This document shows, in pieces, positions 1 through 8,474 of a DNA stretch of 64,000 nt (position 1 is its first letter; each line of letters opens with the position of its first letter). The DNA lies in NCBI GenBank assembly GCA_001931535.1, contig CP016211.1, positions 3,562,501 through 3,626,500 on the forward strand, in the 5' to 3' direction. Source of the DNA: Minicystis rosea. Lineage in GTDB: Bacteria; Myxococcota_A; Polyangia; Polyangiales; Polyangiaceae. The position numbers were made by a program, and so were the translations under genes. Below the pieces are notes generated by a model that was not told the DNA's origin, did not search any database, and saw only the letters and a list, made by a program, of their open reading frames with translations.

Positions 1-541
1 CGGCGAGCGAGGCCTCCTCGGCGTGGAGGTCGGCGCGGCGGGCCGTGACGTCGAGATCGGGCGCCGTGATCGCGGCGCGGGAGCGGGCGCGGAGCTCGAT
101 CTCGTCGGCGTCGAGCGAGAGCTTGCCCTCGGGTACGGCGATGGTGAGCGCGGCGACGGCGCCGATGCGCAGCGCGCCGGCCTCGGGATCGTACGAAGCG
201 ACGAGCTCGCCTCGCGGATCGCGCAGCACGAGCGCGCCGCCGTCGATCGAGGCGCTCGCGCCGGAGGCGGAGGCGATGCGCGCGGGCGCGTCGAGGACGC
301 CGATCACGCAAGCGTCGCCTTCGCCGACGGCGAGCGCGACGACGCGATCGCCGACGCGCGGGGCGTAGCCGGGGACCGCGACGCGACACGCCACGAGCAC
401 CGAAGGCCCGGCGAGCGACGGCGCGCCGATCGATCTCCGCACCTGCAGGCGCCCCGTCTCGTCGATGTCAGCCACCTCTGCCACGAATGCGCCCGCCTCC
501 GCGGCGGCGGGTGCGCGTCGCTTGCGCTCGGCCCTCTCCAT
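1..541 (-). CDS. DUF3540 domain protein, type VI secretion-associated (partial, 3' end outside window)
   Basis: The reading frame begins at an ATG at 541, just after the pentapeptide-repeat gene, and runs off the left edge, so about 180 codons are visible. After a basic, Ala-rich start, the protein reads as a beta-rich domain with V-G-D-R-V-V-A-L, then D-G-G-A-L-V-L and a closing run of short strands alternating with charged residues. This resembles DUF3540 proteins, found in myxobacterial and proteobacterial type VI secretion cargo loci beside pentapeptide, DUF2169 and PAAR-like (DUF4150) genes. Only 2 bp separate it from the upstream stop, so the two genes are probably co-transcribed and coupled. 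Its biochemical role is not established. Family assignment is from memory of the fold pattern and context and is moderately sure. Confidence 0.6.
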   Translation of the reverse strand, partial: MERAERKRRAPAAAEAGAFVAEVADIDETGRLQVRRSIGAPSLAGPSVLVACRVAVPGYAPRVGDRVVALAVGEGDACVIGVLDAPARIASASGASASIDGGALVLRDPRGELVASYDPEAGALRIGAVAALTIAVPEGKLSLDADEIELRARSRAAITAPDLDVTARRADLHAEEASLA

Positions 542-543
542 GC

Positions 544-1950
544 TCAGGTGCTCCTCTGGAAGTCTTCGGCCTTGGCTCGATCGGGATCGGTGCGGCGCGC
601 GCCTTCGAGGCGGGCGTCGGTGAAGTCGGCGGAGCCGCTCGCGCGGTGGAGATCGGCGCCGCGCAGATCGGCGAAGGCGAAGGTCGCGCCTTCGAGGATG
701 GCGTGCGCGAGATCGGCGTGCGCGAGGCGCGCCTCCGCGAAGGACGAGCGCGCGAGATCGGCGCGGCCGAGGCGCGCACCTACGAGCGAGGCCGCGCGGA
801 CGATGCAGGACGAGAGCTCCGCGCCTTCGAGGCAGGCATCGTCGAGCACGGCGGAGGTCAGGTCGGCGCCGTCGAAGCGCGCCGCGCGCGCATCGGCGCC
901 GGTGAGCGTGGCGCGCATCAGGCGGGCACCGCCGAGGTTCGCTTCGCGCAAACCGATCTGTGGAGCGTGGAGCCCCTCGGCACGCGCGCTGCGCAGATCG
1001 GCGCCGTGCAGCGTCGCGTCCTCGAGATCGCAGCCGGAGAGATCGATCCCCTCGGCGCGCGCGCCCGAGAGCAGGCAGGTGCGGAGCGAGGCGCCGGCGA
1101 GGCGCGTGGTGGTGAGATCGACGCCCGTGAGATCGGCGCCCGCGAAGCGCGCTCCGGTGAGATCGGCGCCGCGCAGATCGAGGCGAGCGACCCGGCGTGC
1201 TTCGGTGAGATCCACGCCCGCGAGATCGGCGTCGCGAAGGATCGCGTCGACGAGGAGCACGCCCGCGAGCCGGGCCTCCGCGAGCGTGGCGCCGGTGAGG
1301 TCGGTGCGCGAGAGATCGGCGCGGATGAGCGATGCGCCGCGGAGCACGCAGCCCGTGAGATCGGCGCCCGTGAGATCGGCGCCCGTGAGGTCGGCGCCCG
1401 TGAGATCGGCGTGGGCGAGCTTGGCGAACGAGAGACGTGCGCCCGTGAAATCCGCGCTGGAGAGCCGCGCGCCGCGAAGGTCGACACGACGCCAGCGCGA
1501 GCCGCGCGCGTCGATGCCGGAGAGATCGAGATCGGCGGCGGTGAGCCCCTCCACCTCGACGTCGACGAGATGGCCTGTCTCCGCGAGGTGCCGAACGAGC
1601 GCGCGATGCGTGCGGATCGGACGCGAAGGAGTGCTCGGATCGGCGGTGATGACGTCGCTGCCGAGAACGTCGAGCGCATCGAGCAACGCCGCGCCCGCTT
1701 CGAGGAGAGAATCGACGCCCTTCGAGGGAGCCCCCGCGCGACGGGCGCCGAGGGCCGCGCCGAGGCCGAGGACATGCGCTTCGACGAGCGCCTGGAGGCC
1801 GCCGCGCCCGAGCGCGTGCGCGATGGCGCGCTGGGCGCGTGCGGTGTCGGCTGCGAACGTCGCGTTCGCGGGGTCGTCGCCGAGCGCGACGCGGGCGCGC
1901 AGAACGCGCACGAGCGCGCGCTCGACGTGGGAAACCCACGACGCGATCAC
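544..1950 (-). CDS. pentapeptide repeat protein, type VI cargo-locus type
   Basis: A protein of about 468 residues. The N-terminal 130 residues are helical and Ala-rich without repeats. The remainder is an almost uninterrupted series of A-(D/N)-L-x-x pentapeptides, including four consecutive ADLTG units coded by near-identical 15-bp DNA repeats around 1350-1415. Such repeats fold into a right-handed quadrilateral beta-helix. In type VI loci these proteins sit beside DUF3540, as here, and are thought to act as adaptors or cargo; no enzyme motif is visible. I chose the GTG at 1950 because an AGGGTG ribosome-binding site lies just upstream; an ATG at 2010 is the alternative. Family call is firm, function is inferred. 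Confidence 0.8.
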   Translation of the reverse strand: MIASWVSHVERALVRVLRARVALGDDPANATFAADTARAQRAIAHALGRGGLQALVEAHVLGLGAALGARRAGAPSKGVDSLLEAGAALLDALDVLGSDVITADPSTPSRPIRTHRALVRHLAETGHLVDVEVEGLTAADLDLSGIDARGSRWRRVDLRGARLSSADFTGARLSFAKLAHADLTGADLTGADLTGADLTGCVLRGASLIRADLSRTDLTGATLAEARLAGVLLVDAILRDADLAGVDLTEARRVARLDLRGADLTGARFAGADLTGVDLTTTRLAGASLRTCLLSGARAEGIDLSGCDLEDATLHGADLRSARAEGLHAPQIGLREANLGGARLMRATLTGADARAARFDGADLTSAVLDDACLEGAELSSCIVRAASLVGARLGRADLARSSFAEARLAHADLAHAILEGATFAFADLRGADLHRASGSADFTDARLEGARRTDPDRAKAEDFQRST

Positions 1951-2102
1951 GCGACACCCTGCATCGGCGCGCGCCTCTCGAGGTCGGCCGTCATCGGCAG
2001 CGAGGGGCATCCTAGCGAAACTTGCGAGGCACGGGGATCGTTTCGAGCCGCGCCGGCGTCTTGACGTCGCCGTGTCGATTTGCGGCAATGAGGGTGCGAC
2101 CG

Positions 2103-3629
2103 ATGATGGACCTCGAAAGCCTCGCGCGCTTCCACGCGGCGCTCACGGCCGGTGCGACGTGGGACGATCTCTTCCGCAGGGAGCGCGTCACGCGCGCCCA
2201 ATGGCTGTCCGCGGAGCGCGCTTGGCTCGAAGCGCTTTCGGCCGAGGCCGCCGCGGGTCGCTTCGATCTCGCGGACCGCTACCTCCGCGCGCTCGCCGGC
2301 ATGGGCGTCGAAGCGCTGCCTCCCGCGCCGCCCGCGCCCGAGATCAAGCCGGCGCCCACCGCGCCGAGCATCGTGCCGGCATTGCCGCCGATGCCGGCGA
2401 TCCCCGCGGCGATGCTCCGCTTCACCGACGTGCAAACCACGCAGGACTCTTCGGCCGCGCCACCGTCGAGCCCGGCCTTGCCCTTCGATCGCGCGGCGGC
2501 TCGAGCCCCGTCGTCGAAGCCCGCCCCACCCCGCCCCCAAGCACCCACGCCGCCCGCGAATCCAGCGCCGGGATGGATGCCCAAAGGGCTCCAAGGCATC
2601 ACCGATCTCGAAGGCACGCGCGCGATCTCCCCCGACGCCGCGCCAACAGCGGCGCTCCCCTTCGCGGAAGCGAGCGCTGCTCCGGCAGCAGCTTCGCCGA
2701 CGGCAGCCGCGGCGCCGGCATCATCCACGTCGCCGCAAGCACAGGCCGCGTGGCTGCCCAAGGGAATGCGTGGATTCACGGACGTCGACGCCACGCAAAT
2801 GGTGACAGCCGGTGCTGACAAAGCTCCGCCGCTGCCTTTTGCCAAGGAGGCCGAGGCGGCGAAGACGGCGCCCGCCGCGGTGAAGGCGCCGCCGCGGCCC
2901 AACACGCCGGCACCGGCGGCATGGATGCCGAAGGGCATGGCCGGCATGACCGACGTCGATGGAACGCAAATGGTGACAGCCGGCGCTGACAAGGGCGCGG
3001 CGTTGCCATTTGCGAAGGACGCGCCGGCCGAGGCGACGAAGACGGCGCCCGCCGAGGCGAAGGGATCACCGCCCGCGCCGCCGCGCCCCGACAAGCCGGC
3101 GACGGCGGCGTGGATGCCGAAGGCCATGGCCGGCTTCGCCGACGTCGACGGCACGCAAATGGTGACAGCCGGCGCTGACAAGGGCGCGGCGTTGCCCTTC
3201 CCATCCACGGGAGAACGCGCCCCGACACCGGCCGCCGCCGCGCCGCCTCGACCTGCCCCGGTGCCCGCCGCGCCCGCAGCGCCGGTATCCGTTCGCGCGG
3301 CCGCGCCCGCACCCATCGTCGCAGCGCCCGCGTCGACGCCCGCGCCCATCGTCGCAGCACCCGCGTCGGCGCCGATGCCCGCGCCTGCCTCCGTGCAGCC
3401 GCGCCTTTCGCTCGAGGCGCATGCGCGGCTCTGTGTGGAGCTCGCGGCGTATCCGGGCCATCGCGCCGAGGTGCTGCGCCGGTACAGCATCGACGAGGAG
3501 CAGGGGCGGCAGGCCGATGCTCATTGGACCGCGCAGATGAAAGCGGACGCGAGCTTGCGGAGGGCGTGGGAAGCGCATTGCAGCGCGCACCAAGCGTGGG
3601 TTCGGAGCGTGCAGGGCGGGACGCGCTGA
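2103..3629 (+). CDS. modular Pro/Ala-rich protein with repeated D-V-D-x-T-Q-M motifs
   Basis: About 508 residues, not matched to a named family. Residues 1-70 and the last 70 are charged helical segments that resemble each other (L-A-R-F-H-A-A-L versus A-R-L-C-V-E-L-A, each followed by a W-containing helix). Between them lie proline/alanine linkers carrying five modules: one degenerate F-T-D-V-Q-T-T-Q, then four of the form W-(M/L)-P-K-(G/A)-(M/L)-x-G-(F/M/I)-x-D-(V/L)-(D/E)-x-T-(Q/R) ending in L-P-F. Three modules are almost identical in DNA around 2795, 2954 and 3148 and use codons (ACA, CAA, GCT) rare in this genome, so they look recently duplicated. It is divergent from the pentapeptide gene and followed by a Ser/Thr kinase; the repeated threonines could be phosphosites (inference). 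Start is the first of two adjacent ATGs. Confidence 0.7.
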   Translation: MMDLESLARFHAALTAGATWDDLFRRERVTRAQWLSAERAWLEALSAEAAAGRFDLADRYLRALAGMGVEALPPAPPAPEIKPAPTAPSIVPALPPMPAIPAAMLRFTDVQTTQDSSAAPPSSPALPFDRAAARAPSSKPAPPRPQAPTPPANPAPGWMPKGLQGITDLEGTRAISPDAAPTAALPFAEASAAPAAASPTAAAAPASSTSPQAQAAWLPKGMRGFTDVDATQMVTAGADKAPPLPFAKEAEAAKTAPAAVKAPPRPNTPAPAAWMPKGMAGMTDVDGTQMVTAGADKGAALPFAKDAPAEATKTAPAEAKGSPPAPPRPDKPATAAWMPKAMAGFADVDGTQMVTAGADKGAALPFPSTGERAPTPAAAAPPRPAPVPAAPAAPVSVRAAAPAPIVAAPASTPAPIVAAPASAPMPAPASVQPRLSLEAHARLCVELAAYPGHRAEVLRRYSIDEEQGRQADAHWTAQMKADASLRRAWEAHCSAHQAWVRSVQGGTR

Positions 3630-3635
3630 GGCGCG

Positions 3636-3663
3636 GGTCGATCGCGCTCGCCCGCGATCGACC
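3636..3663. terminator. strong hairpin after the modular protein gene
   Basis: GGTCGATCGCG at 3636-3646 pairs perfectly with CGCGATCGACC at 3653-3663 across a six-base loop, beginning seven bases after the stop codon at 3629. There is no U tract, as is common in GC-rich genomes. It probably ends transcription before the kinase gene. Confidence 0.55.
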
Positions 3664-3770
3664 GAAGGCGCCCGAGGAGCGCCGAGCGCGTGGGATCCGA
3701 GCCGTCGCGGGATGCGATGCGCTCGCGTCTCGCTTGACCCCATCGGAGAGGTCAGGCGTCATGGCGGCCC

Positions 3771-5420
3771 ATGGTCGACACCCCTGTTCGCGAAGGCGAC
3801 GTCCTGGCCGGCAAATACCGCGTCGATCGCGTGCTGGGCACGGGGAACATGGGTGTCGTCGTGGCCGCGACCCACGTCGATCTCGGGCAGCGCGTGGCGC
3901 TGAAGTTCATGCTTCCGGGCAAGGAGAACGGGCCCGAGCAGCGGCAGCGTTTCCTGCGAGAGGCGCGCGCCGCGGTGCGGCTGCGCAGCCAGCATGTCGC
4001 GCGCGTGCTCGACGTGGGCACGCTGGAGAACGAGTCGCCGTACATCGTCATGGAGTTCCTCGAAGGGCGCGATCTCGCGGACACGCTGCGAGCGCGCGGG
4101 CCCCTGCCCTTCGACGAAGCGGTCGAGTACGTGCTCCAGGCCTGCGAGGCCGTGGGCGAAGCGCACGCCGCGGGCATCGTGCACCGCGATCTCAAGCCGG
4201 CGAACCTCTTCCTCACGGTCGACGTGGGCGGCTTGCCGTGCATCAAGGTGCTCGACTTCGGCATCTCGAAGTTCTCGGACGCCGACATGACGCTCACGCA
4301 GGAAGCACAGGCGCTGGGCTCGCCGCTCTACATGTCGCCCGAGCAGATGAACTCGTCGAAGGACGTGGACGCGCGCAGCGACGTGTGGGCGCTCGGGACC
4401 ATTCTCTACCAACTCGTCGCCGGCAAGACGCCCTATCACGCGGACACGGTGCAGCAGCTCTGCGCGCGCGTGCTCTTCGGGCAAGCGACGCCGCTCGCCG
4501 ACCTCCGGCGGGATGCGCCGCCCGGGTTCGAGGCGGTGATCGCTCGGTGCATCGAGCGTGATCGCGAGAGGCGCCTCTCCGACGTGGCCGCGCTCGCCGC
4601 GGCGCTCGCGCCCTTCGCGCCTTCGCGTGCGAGCACCTATGTCGCCCGCGTGGCGCGCGTGCTCGGCATCTCGCCCCCGCCCGTCGCGCTCGCGGCGCCG
4701 CCGCCCGCCCCCGAGCCGATGGCGCCAGCATCGTCCGCATCGGGAGGCGCCATCACGGGCCGCACGATCGCCGCCGTCATGTCACCGCAAGGCACGGCGG
4801 TGATGCCCGGGCTCGCCTCCGCCGCCCGCGCGTCGTCGCCGGCGCTGGTGGCTTCGTCGCCCAACGATGTTGGCTCCTCACCCAACATCGTTGCGTCGCC
4901 GCCCAACATGGTTGGGTCTTCACCCAACATGGTTGCGGCGTCGTCCAACATGGTTGCGCCCGTGGTCGCCCAGACGGGTATCGCGCTCGCGTCGTCGCAA
5001 TTGGCAGTTCAGCCCGCGGTCGGTGCGCCACCCAAGGCCGCGGGGCGAGGCCTCCTCGTTGCCGGTGTCGTGCTCGCGATTGCCGTGCCGGCAGGCCTGT
5101 TCGCCGTCATGCGCACCAGCGGATCGCGTGGTGTGGAGGCGCCTCTGGCCACCGCCCAGCGCGAGACGCCGCCGGCCGCCGTGGCATCGAGCAAGGATGA
5201 GCCCGTGGTGAGCCCGGGCGCGAGCGCCGTCGTGGCCGCGACGGCTGCCTCCGCGGATCCCGCGGCGCCGTCGGCATCGGCCACGGTCGCGCCGGCCGCG
5301 GCCACGGTCGCGCCGGCGGCGAAGGGCCCGGCGCTCCCTCGATCACCGGGCAAAGCAGCAGCGCCGGCCCGCGCGGGAGCGAAGGGCGCGCCGGCGGTTT
5401 CGTACGACGAGCGGCAGTGA
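3771..5420 (+). CDS. membrane-anchored Hanks-type serine/threonine protein kinase
   Basis: 549 residues. The N-terminal kinase domain (about residues 15-280) has the glycine loop G-T-G-N-M-G (23-28), the ATP-binding lysine in V-A-L-K-F (K45), the catalytic loop H-R-D-L-K-P-A-N with D140, the DFG aspartate D162 and an S-P-E-Q version of the APE motif, so it should be an active RD-type kinase. A Pro/Ala-rich juxtamembrane region follows, containing five 7-residue repeats around P-N-M-V, then one transmembrane helix (about residues 424-444) and a low-complexity extracytoplasmic tail without a recognisable sensor. The kinase faces the cytoplasm. The neighbouring upstream protein has repeated threonine motifs and could be a substrate; the downstream TPR protein is a common companion of such kinases in myxobacteria. 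Confidence 0.9.
   Translation: MVDTPVREGDVLAGKYRVDRVLGTGNMGVVVAATHVDLGQRVALKFMLPGKENGPEQRQRFLREARAAVRLRSQHVARVLDVGTLENESPYIVMEFLEGRDLADTLRARGPLPFDEAVEYVLQACEAVGEAHAAGIVHRDLKPANLFLTVDVGGLPCIKVLDFGISKFSDADMTLTQEAQALGSPLYMSPEQMNSSKDVDARSDVWALGTILYQLVAGKTPYHADTVQQLCARVLFGQATPLADLRRDAPPGFEAVIARCIERDRERRLSDVAALAAALAPFAPSRASTYVARVARVLGISPPPVALAAPPPAPEPMAPASSASGGAITGRTIAAVMSPQGTAVMPGLASAARASSPALVASSPNDVGSSPNIVASPPNMVGSSPNMVAASSNMVAPVVAQTGIALASSQLAVQPAVGAPPKAAGRGLLVAGVVLAIAVPAGLFAVMRTSGSRGVEAPLATAQRETPPAAVASSKDEPVVSPGASAVVAATAASADPAAPSASATVAPAAATVAPAAKGPALPRSPGKAAAPARAGAKGAPAVSYDERQ
4861..4965 (+). repeat. five 21-bp tandem repeats inside the kinase gene
   Basis: Units begin with CCAAC at 4861, 4882, 4903, 4924 and 4945, exactly 21 bp apart. 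Each encodes seven residues of the type P-N-(D/I/M)-V-(G/A)-S-S. Several units contain the near-palindrome CCAACATGGTTG. They lie in the flexible linker between kinase domain and membrane helix, a likely site of repeat-number variation. Confidence 0.85.
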
Positions 5421-5590
5421 GAGGCGATGAGAGCATCGCTTCGCGTGCCGCCACCGTGATAAGAAAGCCGGGCAAATCCGGACCCATCGGCGCCTCCGCT
5501 GGCAACGTCGGCGGAGCGATGTCCGCTGAAGGTCCGCGCCGCGCAGGCGGGCAGCGATGCCTTGCCGGCGGCGATGGAAGGTGTCGTGAA

Positions 5591-5607
5591 GGCGTCTGCG
5601 AGACGCC
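5591..5607. other. 7-bp-stem hairpin between kinase and TPR genes
   Basis: GGCGTCT at 5591-5597 pairs with AGACGCC at 5601-5607 over a three-base loop, 26 bp upstream of the GTG start of the TPR gene. It could attenuate read-through from the kinase gene or act as an mRNA structure; there is no U tract. Confidence 0.35.
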
Positions 5608-5632
5608 ATCCTCGCCATGACGGAGCTCCGAA

Positions 5633-6681
5633 GTGCCTGACATGCGATTGCGCTCGCTCGCCGGTGGAATCTTGCTCGTGGGCTCGCTCGTCGCGGTCGA
5701 TGCGAGCGCTGGACCGGCCGAGGATCGGGCCGCCGCCGACACGCTCTTTCGCGAAGGCCGCGCGCTGGTGAAGCAGGGGAAATACGCCGACGGCTGCCCC
5801 AAGCTCGCCGCCAGTCAGAAGCTCGATCCCGCGATCGGGACGCTCCTCGCCCTCGGCGACTGCTACGAGCTCGCCGGGCAGACGGCGAGCGCGTGGGCGA
5901 CCTTCAACGACGCCGGCGCGATGGCGCGCAAGGCCGGCGATCAGCGCCGCGGCGACGAGGCCGCGCGCCGCGCGGGCCTGCTCGAGCCGAAGCTCTCCAA
6001 GCTCGTCATCGAGATCGCGCCGGACGCGCGCGCCGAGGGGCTCGAGGTGCGCCGCAACGGCAAGACGATCGACACGGCGTTGCTCGGCGCGGCCATCCCG
6101 ATCGATCCCGGCGAGCAAACCATCGAAGCCACCGCGCCGAACCGCAAGCCGTGGGTGACGAAGGTGCAAGTCGAAGCCAAGCCGGGCGCGGTCACGGTGC
6201 GCGTCCCCGCGCTCGCCGTCGCGCCGGCCGAGGTCGCGAAGCAGGATCCTCCGAAGGGCTCGCCTCCGCCTCCCCGCAAGGCCCTCCCCCGCAGACCGAG
6301 GCTCCGCCGAGCTTCTGGAACGGGCAGCGCATCGCCGGGATCACGGTCGGCAGCGTGGGCTTGGTGGGTGTCGTCCTCGGGACCATCGCGGGCGTCGCGA
6401 CGCTCGGGAAGATGAGCAAGATCAAAGACGCCAACGCCTGCACCAACGACGATCCACCGAAGTGCACGTCGGAGGGGATCGCGTGGCAGCGCGACGCGAA
6501 CACCTCGGCCAACGTCTCGAACGCGAGCCTCGCCATCGGCGGCGCCGCGTTGATCACCGGCGTCGTGCTCTTCGCCACGGCCTCACCGAAGAAGCCGGTC
6601 ACGGTGGGCCGCGCGCAGCTCTCGATCGAACCGATGGTCGGTCCCGGAACGGCGGCGCTCTCGATCCAGGGAGCGTGGTGA
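5633..6681 (+). CDS. secreted tetratricopeptide/PEGA-like protein with C-terminal membrane helices (frameshifted)
   Basis: The first frame runs from the GTG at 5633 (GGAG seven bases upstream) through a signal peptide, a TPR-like region with A-A-A-D-T-L-F-R-E-G-R-A-L and L-A-L-G-D-C-Y-E motifs, and a beta domain with the sequence R-R-N-G-K-T typical of PEGA-like folds. In the C-rich stretch at about 6270-6290 the coding signal passes to another frame, where Q-T-E-A-P-P-S-F-W leads into two hydrophobic segments and a natural stop at 6681. One missing C explains the shift. The intact product, about 349 residues, belongs to a family common in Polyangia beside Ser/Thr kinases; its role is unknown. 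The stop overlaps the next start by one base. Sequencing error, true mutation or slippage are all possible. Confidence 0.75.
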
Positions 6682-8306
6682 TGCGTCGGCTCGGCTACGG
6701 AATCGGCCTCGCGGTGCTGGGGAGCGCGCTCCTCGCCGCCGGCTGCCAGCTCATCGCCGGCGTGCGCACCGACGCGACACCGATCGAAGGACACGATCCC
6801 GACGGCGGCGGCTGCAAGAGCAACGGCGATTGCGCGAGCAACCTCTGCACGAACGGCACCTGCTGCATCCCGGGCCCGCAGGAAGCGCTGTGCGCCGGCA
6901 AGTGCGGGCAGCTTCAAGACGAGTGCGGGCAGATGGTCGCGTGCGGCGGCTGCAACCCGCCGGAGACGTGCGGCGCTCTCACGCCCAACGAGTGTCGCTG
7001 CGCCCCGGGGTGCCCCATGTGGGCCAACGTGTACGGCGGCTCCACGTCGGGGATGAAGGGCGCGGCCGTCGCGCTCAACGCCGCGGGCCACGTCGTCCTC
7101 ACGGGCGACTTCTTCAGCAGCATCAACTTCGGCGGCGGGACGATCAACCTCGTCGGCAACGGCGACGCGTTCTTCGCCGAGCTCGACGGGACGGGGAGCC
7201 AGGTGACGGCGCGCTCGTTCGGCGTGGCCGGCTCCGACCAGTACGGGTCCGCGATCGCGGGCGACGCCGCGGGCAACACGCTCCTCGCGGGCAACTTCCA
7301 CGGCGACGTCGACTTCGGCGACGGCATGGTCACGGACGGCATCGGCCTCGACCTCTACGTCGCCAAGCTCGACGCGTCCGGCAAGCACGTCTGGAGCAAG
7401 CGCTTCGGCGACATCGGCGATCAGTCGGCGCGCGCGCTCGCCGTCGATGGCTCCGGCAACGTCATCGTCGCCGGCCACTTCTCCGGCGTGCTCGACTTCG
7501 GCGGCAACAACGCGCTCCCGGGCGTCGGCGCCGACGATCTCTTCGTCGCCAAGCTCGATCCATCGGGCGACACCGTGTGGGCGAAGAGCTTCGGATCGAC
7601 CGGCGACGACGAGCTCGGCGGCATCGCGGTCGACGGCACCGGCAACGTGATCCTCATCGGGACCTATCCGAACGACATCACGTTCGGCAGCACCCTTTCG
7701 AACCAGGGTGGCAAGGACGTGTTCGTCGCCAAGCTCGATGCGTCGGGCACCCCCGTCTGGGCCATCCCGCTCGGCGATGCCAGCGATCAGCGCGGCTACG
7801 GCGTGGCCACCGACGCGGGCGGCAACATCTTCATCACCGGCGGCTTCCAGGGCACCATCAACTTCGTCGGCGGCGACAAGGTGACGAGCGCGAACAACGA
7901 CGGCGTCTTCGTCGCCAAGCTCGACACGAGCGGCACCCCCGTGTGGACCAAGGCCTTCACCGGCGACGCCTCGACGAAGGCCCACGGCCGCAGCATCGCG
8001 ATCTCCAAGATGGGTGACGTGGTCGTCGCCGGCGACATCGACGGCTCGCTCGACTTCGGCGGCGGCGCCCGCTTGGCCTATCCAGGCTTCTTCGTCATCG
8101 GCCTCGACCCGAGCAACGGCGACCACGTCTGGAGCCGCACCTTCGCCGGCGGCACCATCGTCCAGCCTCCCGCGCTGGCCACCGACTTCAACAGCGACGT
8201 CATCATCAGCGGCAGCTACACGGGCGCCATCGACTTCGGCTTCGGCCCCGTCACCGCCAACAACGGCGTGGCGAACCTCTTCTTGATGAAGCTGGGCCGG
8301 TTCTGA
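6681..8306 (+). CDS. SBBP beta-propeller lipoprotein
   Basis: 541 residues. The N-terminus has a hydrophobic signal with lipobox L-L-A-A-G-C, so the mature protein should be lipid-anchored in the envelope. A Cys-rich segment follows (about residues 35-115, patterns such as C-K-S-N-G-D-C), typical of myxobacterial surface proteins. The rest holds about eight SBBP-type repeats with A-G-D-A-A-G-N and F-V-A-K-L-D-A-S-G motifs, predicted to form a beta-propeller. The ATG overlaps the preceding TPR stop as TGATG, suggesting coupled translation. Partner and ligand are unknown. Confidence 0.85.
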   Translation: MRRLGYGIGLAVLGSALLAAGCQLIAGVRTDATPIEGHDPDGGGCKSNGDCASNLCTNGTCCIPGPQEALCAGKCGQLQDECGQMVACGGCNPPETCGALTPNECRCAPGCPMWANVYGGSTSGMKGAAVALNAAGHVVLTGDFFSSINFGGGTINLVGNGDAFFAELDGTGSQVTARSFGVAGSDQYGSAIAGDAAGNTLLAGNFHGDVDFGDGMVTDGIGLDLYVAKLDASGKHVWSKRFGDIGDQSARALAVDGSGNVIVAGHFSGVLDFGGNNALPGVGADDLFVAKLDPSGDTVWAKSFGSTGDDELGGIAVDGTGNVILIGTYPNDITFGSTLSNQGGKDVFVAKLDASGTPVWAIPLGDASDQRGYGVATDAGGNIFITGGFQGTINFVGGDKVTSANNDGVFVAKLDTSGTPVWTKAFTGDASTKAHGRSIAISKMGDVVVAGDIDGSLDFGGGARLAYPGFFVIGLDPSNGDHVWSRTFAGGTIVQPPALATDFNSDVIISGSYTGAIDFGFGPVTANNGVANLFLMKLGRF

Positions 8307-8308
8307 GG

Positions 8309-8328
8309 GCGCGGGATCAAGCCCGCGC
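8309..8328. terminator. GC-rich hairpin after the SBBP lipoprotein gene
   Basis: GCGCGGG at 8309-8315 pairs with CCCGCGC at 8322-8328 over six bases, starting three bases after the stop at 8306. It is a likely transcription terminator without a U tract. Confidence 0.5.
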
Positions 8329-8474
8329 GCCGAGACGCGGCGCCGCGGAGCTCGTCCGTGCGGTACGCCCACAAGCAAAGCTTCCACCATCCGGCACCGC
8401 ACCGTGTCGTCGCCGGTGCCTGAAAACACCGCGATTGCGCCGGCCATCACGCGTGACTCGGTTAGGCTCTGGCG

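Noticed and set aside
1340..1420. Regular 15-bp DNA repeats suggestive of a CRISPR-like or operator array
   Set aside because: They encode consecutive A-D-L-T-G pentapeptides in frame; there are no spacers, so coding constraint explains them.
23..2818. Plus-strand open frame of 931 codons across the DUF3540 and pentapeptide genes
   Set aside because: Antisense shadow: low-complexity Arg/Ser/Ala code crossing several real genes, including the start of the modular protein in another frame.
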